The notes under the pieces: generated by a model | The model's input: the letters and a program-made list of their open reading frames with translations, nothing else | What the model was told of the DNA's origin: nothing | The model's database searches: none | Made by a program: the position numbers and the translations under genes | Source of the DNA: Patescibacteria group bacterium | Lineage (GTDB): Bacteria; Patescibacteriota; Minisyncoccia; JAHISW01; Tagabacteraceae | Assembly: GCA_018819015.1 (NCBI GenBank) | Contig: JAHJQY010000011.1 | Location: 1-32,507 of the forward strand | Length of the DNA: 32,507 nt | Reading direction: 5' to 3' | In this document: one piece after another, positions 1-5,512 of the stretch | Numbering within the stretch: position 1 is the stretch's first letter | Layout of the letters: every line of letters starts with the position of its first letter

Positions 1-1
1 T

Positions 2-193
2 ATCGTTAAGGAAGCAGGTTTCGAAGAGATTAAGGTTGTAATTCGTCACCCACTTACTCCTCCAGAGGTAACAAAAATGGCTTCTTGTCCGACTGAAGAA
101 CTGATTTCTCCGGTTACAAAAGAAGATATTGTTCAAGCCCGAGGTAAAATAGTCAGCCTTAAGTTCACGGCAATCAAACCACAGACTAGTTAA
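2..193 (+). CDS. C-terminal end of a probable SAM-dependent methyltransferase (partial)
   Basis: The frame is open from the window edge to a TAA at 191-193, giving 63 residues that begin IVKEAGFEEIKVV. An AGFEEIKV-type segment followed by a strand ending IVSLKFTAIKP resembles the last two beta strands of class I SAM-dependent methyltransferases (ArsM/UbiE-like), where 'AGF..i.v' precedes the final beta hairpin. The nucleotide-binding half lies outside the window, so neither the substrate nor the family can be fixed. The gene ends about 320 bases before the next recognisable coding fragment. The family assignment is inference from a short tail and could be wrong; that this is a real coding tail is more secure. 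Confidence 0.45.
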   Translation: MVKEAGFEEIKVVIRHPLTPPEVTKMASCPTEELISPVTKEDIVQARGKIVSLKFTAIKPQTS

Positions 194-279
194 TCTAAAG
201 TGCTAAAGCTATACAAAAAGCATCTGGTATGAGATTACTTGATCTGTTCGTAACATTAGCAACTTAGGAAATATTATAG

Positions 280-462
280 GAGAAAATTAAAAAAGAATTT
301 GCCGCCAAAGAAAAACTTGAAATCGTCCAATCCGAAAGGGTCGCTTCTGCGGGCGGGCGGAAGGGGGGGTTGGGGGGAATTCCGCCACGCCCGAGCGAAT
401 ACAAAAAGCGGAGCGTCAAAATTCGCAGTCCGGATTTTCTTCAAAAAAAGTTCGGATTTTAA
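280..462 (+). pseudogene. Possible C-terminal coding remnant, unrecognised
   Basis: This frame runs without an ATG from just after a TAG at 277-279 to a TAA at 460-462, giving 60 residues (EKIKKEFAAKEKLEIVQ... ending in DFLQKKFGF). The first half looks like a charged helix and the end like a natural C-terminus, so it may be the tail of a gene whose body has been lost, as for other fragments in this region. It crosses the G-rich block at 351-377. I do not recognise a family, and it may be chance. Confidence 0.2.
351..377 (+). other. Potential G-quadruplex motif
   Basis: Four G runs are seen on the + strand: GGG at 351-353, GGG at 355-357, seven G at 363-369 and six G at 372-377, with loops of 1, 5 and 2 bases. 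This satisfies the usual G3+N1-7 intramolecular quadruplex pattern and stands out in an AT-rich genome. Function is unknown. Confidence 0.4.
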
Positions 463-515
463 CCAAAAGGCACCGCCAGATTACCAAGTTAGAACCGTGG
501 TAAAATAAGGCGGTT

Positions 516-737
516 ATGCAAAAACCATATTACGAAAAACCGAAATTCAAACTATACCAAGCAGATTGCTTGAATATTCTTGCTGAACTTCCCGAAAATT
601 CGGTTGATATGGTTTTTGCCGATCCGCCCTATCTTCTTTCAAATGGTGGGTTTACTGTTCACGCTGGACGGCGCGTTAGTGTCAACAAAGGCGAATGGGA
701 TAAAAGCAACGGATTAAAATATGAAGTTATCATTTGA
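516..737 (+). pseudogene. Truncated DpnA/Dam-like adenine-specific DNA methyltransferase
   Basis: The 73-residue product contains the N-terminal part of an N6-adenine DNA methyltransferase. The catalytic motif IV, DPPY, is at residues 36-39, followed by LLSNGGFTVHAGRR and VSVNKGEWDKSNG, a pattern typical of the M.DpnA-like beta class. Family members are roughly 250-280 residues; here the SAM-binding FxGxG motif and the target-recognition region are missing. The last residues (LKYEVII) overlap the start of the following DpnI-like gene by 17 bases. That is a normal overlap for a restriction-modification pair and suggests the middle of the gene was lost while its true 3' end remained. It cannot encode a working methylase. 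The alternative is a collapsed assembly rather than a genomic deletion. Confidence 0.75.
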
Positions 738-1554
738 AACACAACTTGCGGATAATTATACAAGCCAATCTCAAAAGGTGCGTGTTTTAACCGAGGCGTG
801 GGTCGATAGTGCCATTTATTGCCCTAATTGTGGGCATTTGGATATCGATAAATATCCAAACAATCAGCCGGTTGCAGATTTTTATTGCTCAAATTGTAAA
901 GAAGAATACGAGCTAAAAAGTAAGCAAGCAAGTGTTGGTGCAAAAATTGTAGATGGTGCGTACCGGACAATGATTGAACGATTGCAAGGCAGTAATAATC
1001 CCAACTTTTTTCTACTTAACTACGATTTACAAAGTTTTGAGTCTGAATTTACTACAAAAAGAGACAAAAAAGGCGTTCCAATTGGTAATCTAACTTCTCA
1101 AATTCTGGTTAACATTTATATGAATGAAATGGATCAATTTATAAAACAGAAATTGAAAGCAATAAATTATATCCGTTATGCTGATGATTTTATTGTTGTT
1201 CATTATGATACAAATTATTTGGCTGATTTATTGCTTAAAATTGAGGTTTTTCTCAAGAAAGAACTTAAAATTCGTTTACACCCGGGTAAAGTAACTATTC
1301 GTAAATATTGCCAGGGAGTCGACTATTTAGGATATGTTATTTTGCCTAAAGCAATTATATTAAGAACTAAAACCAAGCAAAGGATTTTTAGGAAGCTAAA
1401 ACAGAGAGTCAATGAATACAAAAAAGGTAAAATCGATGAGCATGCCTTAATGCAAACTTTTAATTCATATCTCGGGGTATTAAGTCACGCAAATAGCAAT
1501 AAACTTGAACAAGAAATACGACATAAGATGTGGGAGTGGCTTAAAGAAAATTGA
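721..1554 (+). pseudogene. In-frame chimera: DpnI-like endonuclease N-terminus fused to DGR-type reverse transcriptase C-terminus
   Basis: Residues 1-107 match the catalytic domain of DpnI/Dam-replacing endonucleases. Zinc-site cysteines are at C34, C37, C56 and C59, and the PD-(D/E)XK triad D53, E64, K66 sits in PVADFYC and EYELKSK, followed by DGAY and NNPNFF. DpnI's C-terminal winged-helix domain is absent. From about residue 108 (nt ~1040) the protein is the second half of a reverse transcriptase: GVPIGNLTSQ (the GxxxSQ form typical of DGR enzymes), YADD at 153-156, LHPGKV and GVDYLGY. The fingers and motifs 1-3 are missing. Each half is therefore incomplete, although the joined frame is open for 277 codons. 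It is most likely a deletion product, or an assembly join; a functional fusion seems unlikely because the polymerase half lacks its first catalytic Asp. Confidence 0.8.
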
Positions 1555-1578
1555 AATAAAAAAGGGACAGCCGAGACC

Positions 1579-1704
1579 TGCTGCCCACATTGACTGAAAC
1601 CCCAAAGGGCTCCAATTGTGGAGGACCGGCTGCCCCTTTCAGTCCACAATTGGACTAAAAAGACAGCGGCCCGTTGGGGGTATTCCCAGTCAATGTAGGC
1701 AGCA
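1579..1704. repeat. Long nested inverted repeat (126 bp) downstream of the RT fragment
   Basis: An 18-base arm at 1579-1596 pairs with 1687-1704 with one mismatch. Inside it, 1599-1610 pairs imperfectly with 1669-1681 (cccc-aa against ttgggg, agggc against gcccg), and 1611-1622 is the exact reverse complement of 1643-1654. The whole block could fold as one long interrupted hairpin. A competing pairing is also possible between 1562-1575 and 1625-1640. It is followed by the near-palindrome ttttagtatactataaaa. It may be a structured RNA tied to the lost retroelement, a MITE-like element or a recombination site; I cannot choose among them. Confidence 0.6.
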
Positions 1705-1729
1705 CTTTTAGTATACTATAAAATCATAT

Positions 1730-1773
1730 AAAAATAAAGAAATAAAGAAGGGTAGATCATTTCTGATCTACCC
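1730..1773 (-). terminator. Rho-independent terminator of the DUF5701 gene
   Basis: A perfect 10-bp stem (1750-1759 with 1764-1773) with a TTTC loop is followed on the minus strand by a T-rich tract (A-rich 1730-1749 on the plus strand). It lies about 90 bases beyond the stop codon of the minus-strand gene. Two further small hairpins, 1781-1792 and 1809-1821, lie between them. Confidence 0.6.
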
Positions 1774-1863
1774 CTTTGATTGCACCTTAGTGCAAAAAAT
1801 TGTAGCGACCGCCTTCGGCGGAAACAAAGAACAAGAAACCGAAAGGTCCGAAGTGCCGAGAAC

Positions 1864-2586
1864 CTAAACCCGACTACGGCAGGAAGCGGAACCCCACTTG
1901 TCATTCGAGCTGCCGAAGTAGCTCCAGTCAAGCAACGGCTTGTCGTCGTCGAGGTAGACATCCGGCACAAGGTCGGCGTGCGGGTAGCGGGAACCTGTGC
2001 AGTCCACGTAGTGCTCAGAGAGCACGTTAGTGTGAATGCATACGGCGATACCCTCATCAACCGTCAGGCAGGATCGTTTCTGCTCTGTGATGAGCTTCTC
2101 TGCCTTTTCGGGCGACTTACCGACCATGTCTTTGCCGTCTTCCACGTCGTAGATGAAATACGGATTCTTCGGGGTTTCCACTTGGTCGATGATCTCGTTC
2201 GGATCGAGGTAGGTGTAACCCACCTTATCACCGTTGCGGACCATGGGCATAAGTCCGTAGATGCCCATACAGGTTCGCGGAATCACAGGCACGAACGGGA
2301 TGTGTTCTTCGGGAATCTCCATCTCGGCCGCTTTGGACAGCACGGCGTCACGCTGGTTGCTGAACGCTTCCATGATCGCCTGCGGACAGCCCCGGGACTT
2401 CAGAGCCTCCATCTGACTGTCGAACAGTTTTGCAAATCCGTTCTTGCGTTCCTGCACCGTTTCGACAGTAGCCTGTTGTCTTGCCTCCGTCACCACATCA
2501 TCGATCTCTTCCACTGTCAGCCCCTTAAAAAAGGCTGTCAGTTTGGCCACGAGGCCTTCACGTTGGTCTTTGCACAGCTTTGCCAT
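1864..2586 (-). CDS. DUF5701-family protein, function unknown
   Basis: The 240-residue product resembles the DUF5701 family. It has a helical N-terminus (about 1-90), then FVPVIPR, VGYTYLDP, PYFIYDVEDG, a KSPEKAE segment, LTVDEGIAV, a GSR motif and a C-terminal WGSASCRSR. The family is widespread in actinobacteria and CPR genomes and has no known activity. The ATG at 2586 is preceded by AAGGAGGT, the best Shine-Dalgarno sequence in the window, and the gene has its own promoter and terminator, so it is a single-gene unit. It is visibly richer in G and C than its neighbours and lies in the scrambled region, which suggests recent acquisition. No signal peptide or membrane segment is seen. Confidence 0.65.
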   Translation of the reverse strand: MAKLCKDQREGLVAKLTAFFKGLTVEEIDDVVTEARQQATVETVQERKNGFAKLFDSQMEALKSRGCPQAIMEAFSNQRDAVLSKAAEMEIPEEHIPFVPVIPRTCMGIYGLMPMVRNGDKVGYTYLDPNEIIDQVETPKNPYFIYDVEDGKDMVGKSPEKAEKLITEQKRSCLTVDEGIAVCIHTNVLSEHYVDCTGSRYPHADLVPDVYLDDDKPLLDWSYFGSSNDKWGSASCRSRV

Positions 2587-2615
2587 GGCAAACCTCCTTC
2601 TGTTGGTTTTGGTTT

Positions 2616-2644
2616 ACGTATACGTTTTGTCAAACTGCAGTTTG
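2616..2644 (-). promoter_or_regulatory. Two palindromes in the DUF5701 leader
   Basis: The 5' untranslated region contains acgtatacgt (2616-2625) and the perfect 14-bp palindrome caaactgcagtttg (2631-2644), both between the predicted transcription start and the Shine-Dalgarno sequence. They could be operator half-sites or mRNA hairpins. Function is inferred only from position. Confidence 0.3.
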
Positions 2645-2679
2645 TTATACATTAACACAATTATTCAGTATAACAATTA

Positions 2680-2708
2680 AGTATAGCATATAAGGCTATA
2701 CTTGTCAA
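2680..2708 (-). promoter_or_regulatory. Sigma-70 type promoter of the DUF5701 gene with inverted repeat
   Basis: On the minus strand TTGACA (2708-2703), a 17-base spacer and TATACT (2685-2680) form a near-consensus promoter about 90 bases before the ATG. The arms gtatagc (2681-2687) and gctatac (2695-2701) form an inverted repeat covering the -10 box and spacer, placed where a repressor could bind. Confidence 0.7.
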
Positions 2709-2734
2709 TGGTTTTGGTGTAAAAATAGCTAATT

Positions 2735-2962
2735 TTAGCTATTTACCCCACTATTTTTATTTATAGAGTTAATATAACTGCAATAATCACAGTCTGGATA
2801 AGCCTGCGGAATGTTATTGCTGTTTAAACATTTATGAGCACCAACGATAGTTTTTTCAACCCAAGAATCGTTGCCTTTATAAGGAATCAACGTAACATCA
2901 AAGTCCAACTTAGCATCAAATGCCTCACGATCCGCTTTGCCATTGCAATAAACAAAATTAAA
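2735..2962 (-). pseudogene. C-terminal remnant of a Cas4/RecB-like PD-(D/E)XK nuclease
   Basis: Reading the minus strand from 2962 to the stop at 2737-2735 gives 75 residues: FNFVYCNGKADREAF..., LDFDVTLIPYKGNDSWVE and YPDCDYCSYI. The closing C-x2-C pair (DCDYCSY) is typical of the iron-sulfur-cluster tail of Cas4/AddB-like nucleases, and the SWVE...CL...IP.....DC.YC spacing matches small PD-(D/E)XK family proteins of CPR bacteria. The nuclease core is missing: the frame hits a stop at 2963-2965, where the DNA becomes the 5' part of the exonuclease VII-like gene on the other strand. The hairpin 2723-2744 spans its stop codon and may be an old terminator. Confidence 0.6.
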
Positions 2963-3217
2963 TTAAAAGATTCGTTAAAAAAGCTTGAGGAAATTGTTAA
3001 ATGGTTTGAAGAACAGAAAGAGGCGGATGTTGAAGTGGGACTTGAAAAGGTAAAAGAGGGGGCAGCCTTAATTAAAGAGAGCCGGAAGCAACTAGGGAAA
3101 TTAGAAAATGAATTTGAAAAAGTTAAGGCAGACATCGAAGAAGAAAACGATATTGATTATCCAGTAGAAGGAGATGAGGAGGATGGTAAATCCGATTCCA
3201 AAGATATACCTTTTTAA
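2834..3217 (+). CDS. xseB: Exonuclease VII small-subunit (XseB)-like protein with SSB-like acidic tail; 5' end chimeric
   Basis: From about residue 41 the protein (KIKLKDSLKKLEEIVKWFEEQ, then VEVGLEKVKEGAALIKESRK) is a two-helix coiled coil of the XseB family, the small subunit of the nuclease that degrades single-stranded DNA. Residues 1-40 do not belong to the family. They are encoded by DNA that, read on the other strand, is the nuclease remnant, so the native start is lost or replaced. No in-frame ATG/GTG/TTG exists between the ATG at 2834 and the conserved part. The C-terminus is a long acidic linker ending DSKDIPF, the same ending as the SSB encoded at 13007-13465. That is unusual for XseB and suggests binding to SSB partners. 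No large subunit (xseA) lies in the window. Expression of the chimeric form is uncertain. Confidence 0.6.
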   Translation: MSTNDSFFNPRIVAFIRNQRNIKVQLSIKCLTIRFAIAINKIKLKDSLKKLEEIVKWFEEQKEADVEVGLEKVKEGAALIKESRKQLGKLENEFEKVKADIEEENDIDYPVEGDEEDGKSDSKDIPF

Positions 3218-3223
3218 AATCAA

Positions 3224-3614
3224 ATGGCGAACATACAAGAATATATTAATAATAGGCATAAGTATAAGGTAAACCTGGATTATCAGCGTCCGCCTGGTGC
3301 ATGGTCCAAAGAAGACAACCAGTGCCTTATAGACACCGTATTGCGTAATGAGCCTATCGTTATTTTCTTTAATTAGAGAAATTGCCAAACGTCCGTTTAT
3401 GCGTGAGTCAGTTGGCATTTCTCAAAGTAGATATGGTAATTATCCTGATGCAGCTCGGATATTATTTTATGAAAAACTTGGCATTAGAGACTCTGGAACA
3501 CCCTCCTTAATAAATTTTTTCGAAGAACACAATAGGTGGCTGGTCAGAAAAAATCGTTACTTTGAGACGAGATATTTTGATAAAGGAATTTTTAAACAAA
3601 TATCCTCTTGTTAG
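3224..3614 (+). pseudogene. Broken DUF262 (GmrSD-like) gene in two frames
   Basis: An ATG 6 bases after the xseB stop opens a 50-codon frame (3224-3376). Its product includes YKVNLDYQRPPGAWSKEDNQ and LIDTVLRNEPIVIFF, the start of a DUF262 domain, as found in GmrSD-type modification-dependent restriction enzymes and related defence proteins. It stops at 3374-3376. In another frame, from about 3376 onward, REIAKRPFMRESVG and YGNYPDAARILFYEKLG resemble a later part of the same domain. The DGQQR core between them is gone, so an internal deletion with frameshift is the simplest reading. The remainder to 3614 may be antisense to another fragment. Confidence 0.6.
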
Positions 3615-3731
3615 ACCCCCGACCCACATGCCTAAAAATCGCTCTGGAAAATCTTTCAGAATAGCCTTATACTGTTTGTGTACCTTGGGTCCGAGTGTCC
3701 CGTCCGGTATTTCTTTGAAAAAATAGAACAA
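3507..3731 (-). pseudogene. Unrecognised minus-strand coding remnant
   Basis: The minus-strand frame from 3731 reads FYFFKEIPDGTLGPKVHK, then YKAILKDFPERFLGMWVGG, which looks protein-like for about 45 residues. It then runs antisense to the DUF262 tail fragment (beyond about 3600), where it is unlikely to be real. I do not recognise a family. It is probably another gene piece ending at a junction near 3600. There is no Shine-Dalgarno sequence or clear start. Confidence 0.3.
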
Positions 3732-3745
3732 TGGAGGTAAGGCAA

Positions 3746-4300
3746 GTGATTAAGAAAGGTTTAATTCTGTTTTTTTCTGTTTTTTTGGTTTTCGTTTTTT
3801 GTCCCAATATCTACGCCGCAGATAGCAGAGAAGAAGCTAGAAAAGAGTATTTGCGTATATACGAAAATTATTTACGCAGTCCCAAAGAAGGTGATTACAA
3901 TAAGATTGTTAAAGAATTGGCAATTGATAAATACGAAGATTTTATTAAGAAATATCCCGAAAGCGATTTAGTTGACGAAGCCGAGCTTAGAATTGCTGAA
4001 TTTTATAGCGTCATAGGTCAAACGTGGAAAGCGAAAAAATGGCTGGATGACATTATAAAAAATCACCCGCAAGGTTATCATGATAGCATCAAAGTTAATT
4101 TTGCCTGCGACGGAAGAAGTTATTCAAGTTTTGAATTATTGCCCCTACGGGAAAAAACCGCCGCCTGGGCATTGTATTACAGGGGAGCTTGGTTTTCTAA
4201 AAACAGGCGCGAAGACTTAAATAGAGTGGTAAAGGAATACAAAGACAGCGAGAAGCCGATTAGGTTGTCTGAATATATTTTGCGGAAAATAAAAAAATAG
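3746..4300 (+). CDS. Secreted tetratricopeptide-like protein
   Basis: I chose GTG at 3746 over ATG at 3731 because the upstream ATG lies inside the Shine-Dalgarno sequence (ATGGAGGT), which is correctly spaced for the GTG. The 184-residue product starts VIKKG with a hydrophobic signal peptide (about 5-22) and a likely cleavage after YAA. The mature part has helix pairs such as AIDKYEDFIKKYPESDLVDE and AEFYSVIGQTWKAKKWLDDI, typical of TPR/BamD-like repeats that bind proteins or peptides outside the membrane. It sits 10 bases before the peptidase-like gene and is probably co-transcribed. The specific role is unknown. Confidence 0.6.
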   Translation: MIKKGLILFFSVFLVFVFCPNIYAADSREEARKEYLRIYENYLRSPKEGDYNKIVKELAIDKYEDFIKKYPESDLVDEAELRIAEFYSVIGQTWKAKKWLDDIIKNHPQGYHDSIKVNFACDGRSYSSFELLPLREKTAAWALYYRGAWFSKNRREDLNRVVKEYKDSEKPIRLSEYILRKIKK

Positions 4301-4310
4301 GGAGGCCGGA

Positions 4311-4808
4311 ATGAACAGTTTGAAATTTGATTTAAGGACTACATACCTTGAAAGGCTTGCGGATTCTGTGGGATCCGGGTTATTTAGAAGATGTTTTTGT
4401 AAAGATGATAAAGGCGCTTTGGTAGACGTTTGTAGCGCCGGCTTGTTTGCTTGTGTCGTCTTTGCTTCCAATTTCTTAAAAATACACGATTTGATTAAGG
4501 TGTCGATGGCCAATGTCGGAACTTTTGAAAATGAATTGATTTCTTGCGGCTGGACAGTTTTTTCGGGCGGAGGCGATCCGCCAGCGGGCTCTGTTTTGTT
4601 CTGGGAGCCGAGGATGGGCAGCGATGGTAATTTGCATCGTCACGTTGGATTCTATTATTTTGACGAATTAGCCATAAGCAATGACCCCAGAAATTTAAAG
4701 GAGGGCAGCACGCGCGCCCCCATTATGCACAAAATGGACTGCAGCGATGTTTTGGGTTATGTTAGAAAAATTGAAAAAGTTTATTTTCATCCGTTGTTGA
4801 AGTGTTGA
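4311..4808 (+). CDS. CHAP/NlpC-like papain-fold peptidase or amidase, probable
   Basis: The start is preceded by GGGAGG. The 165-residue product carries the order expected of papain-fold cell-wall hydrolases. A helix-start cysteine lies in ACVVFASNFL (C48; C41 is also nearby). Then come a GDPPAGSVLFW segment of the 'GD.V.f' type and a histidine in HRHVGFY (H111), followed by a polar residue region near SNDPRN. The expected activity is cleavage of peptidoglycan peptides or an amide bond. There is no signal peptide of its own, which is odd for an extracellular enzyme; the secreted TPR-like protein upstream may be its partner. The gene ends at a strong terminator. The family call rests on motif order, not on close similarity. 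Confidence 0.5.
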   Translation: MNSLKFDLRTTYLERLADSVGSGLFRRCFCKDDKGALVDVCSAGLFACVVFASNFLKIHDLIKVSMANVGTFENELISCGWTVFSGGGDPPAGSVLFWEPRMGSDGNLHRHVGFYYFDELAISNDPRNLKEGSTRAPIMHKMDCSDVLGYVRKIEKVYFHPLLKC

Positions 4809-4818
4809 AATAAAATAG

Positions 4819-4849
4819 TCCCCGGCCATTTTAAGGCGCGGGGATTTTT
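4819..4849 (+). terminator. Rho-independent terminator
   Basis: A GC-rich stem (tccccg-gcc pairing with ggc-cgggga, one bulge) closed by an A/T loop is followed by TTTTT, 10 bases after the stop of the peptidase-like gene. Confidence 0.75.
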
Positions 4850-4857
4850 GTTATAAT
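4849..4857 (+). promoter_or_regulatory. Extended -10 promoter of the sugar-phosphate operon
   Basis: TGTTATAAT (TATAAT at 4852-4857) ends 7 bases before the ATG at 4865, so transcription should start at or next to the start codon, giving a leaderless mRNA. No good -35 box is seen, as expected for an extended -10 promoter. Confidence 0.6.
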
Positions 4858-4864
4858 TAATTTT

Positions 4865-5512
4865 ATGCAAGTTATACCCACTATAAATGCGGATTCTTTT
4901 GAAGAAATTCAAGAGCGTATAAAATTGATTGAATCTTATACTGATCCCGCCAAGGGCGGGATAAATTGGGTTCAGATTGACGCGGCCGACGGCACTTTTA
5001 CCAAAAATACGATTTGGCACAATGCCGGCGATTTGTTGTCTATTGAAACTCCGCTGAACATTGAGGTTCATTTGATGATTGATAAAATAGAAGACAGGGT
5101 GGAAGATTGGTTTTTGGCGCCGGTTAAAAGAATAATTTTTCATTTGGAGGCCGCCAAAGACCCGCATTTTGTCGTAAAAAAATGCAAAGAGGCGGGCAAA
5201 GAAGTCGGGGTGGCGATTGGGCCGGATACCCCTTGGACGCGGCTGGTGCCTTTTTATGGAAGAGTTGATTTGTTCCAGATTTTGGCGGTTTATCCCGGGC
5301 TGGCCGGCCAGAAATTTATTGAAGAAAGTTTGGAAAAGATAAGCGATTTACGAAAAAATTGCCCGGATGCTATAATTGAAGTTGACGGCGGCATAAATAA
5401 AGAAACGGCGAAAAAATGCAAAGAAGCGGGAGCGGATATTGTTTCAGCCGCCAGCTATATATTTAACAGCAAAAATATTGAACAATCTATAAATAATTTA
5501 AAATGTCTTTAA
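4865..5512 (+). CDS. Ribulose-phosphate 3-epimerase-like TIM-barrel protein
   Basis: The 215-residue product has the RPE fold and length: VIPTINADSF (where RPE has APSILSADF), EVHLMI, GVAIGPDTP, AVYPGLAGQKF, IEVDGGINKET and a C-terminal IF segment. The enzyme interconverts ribulose- and xylulose-5-phosphate using a metal held by two His and two Asp. Here the first metal motif HFDVMD reads Q37-I-D39-A-A-D, so one ligand His is Gln and the conserved Met is Ala. The N of the VNPGFGGQ motif is Y. The second His (HLM) and the last Asp (EVDGG) remain. Residues 27-32 (DPAKGG) are encoded by a perfect palindrome at 4944-4962 and look like an insertion. It is first gene of an operon with transketolase and overlaps tktN by 10 bases. 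Substrate may differ from classical RPE. Confidence 0.75.
   Translation: MQVIPTINADSFEEIQERIKLIESYTDPAKGGINWVQIDAADGTFTKNTIWHNAGDLLSIETPLNIEVHLMIDKIEDRVEDWFLAPVKRIIFHLEAAKDPHFVVKKCKEAGKEVGVAIGPDTPWTRLVPFYGRVDLFQILAVYPGLAGQKFIEESLEKISDLRKNCPDAIIEVDGGINKETAKKCKEAGADIVSAASYIFNSKNIEQSINNLKCL
4944..4962. repeat. Perfect palindrome inserted in frame in the epimerase-like gene
   Basis: Arms of 8 bases (atcccgcc and ggcgggat) around AAG encode DPAKGG, between the helix ending IESY and the strand INWVQID, where relatives as I know them have no such residues. It is one of four GC-rich palindromic insertions in core genes of this window. Confidence 0.6.

Larger units (their letters stand above)
194..515. 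other. 322-base stretch without an intact gene
   Basis: No convincing complete gene was found between the methyltransferase tail and the DNA methyltransferase fragment. It contains a G-run cluster at 351-377 and a start-less open stretch at 280-462, listed separately. A 69-codon ORF at 299-508 is open, but its basic, low-complexity translation looks non-coding. No good -35/-10 pair was seen. Confidence 0.5.

Noticed and set aside
299-508. 69-codon plus-strand ORF
   Set aside because: The translation is basic and low in complexity because of the G-rich block. There is no ribosome binding site and no family resemblance.
1579-1704. Retron msr-msd or DGR template repeat
   Set aside because: A retron ncRNA normally precedes its RT, and no matching variable repeat or second copy was found in the window. 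The structure is real but neither label is supported.
1780-2655. Long plus-strand ORF (291 codons)
   Set aside because: It is antisense to the DUF5701 gene, which has recognisable motifs, a Shine-Dalgarno sequence and a promoter. The plus-strand translation is His/Arg-rich and unlike any family.
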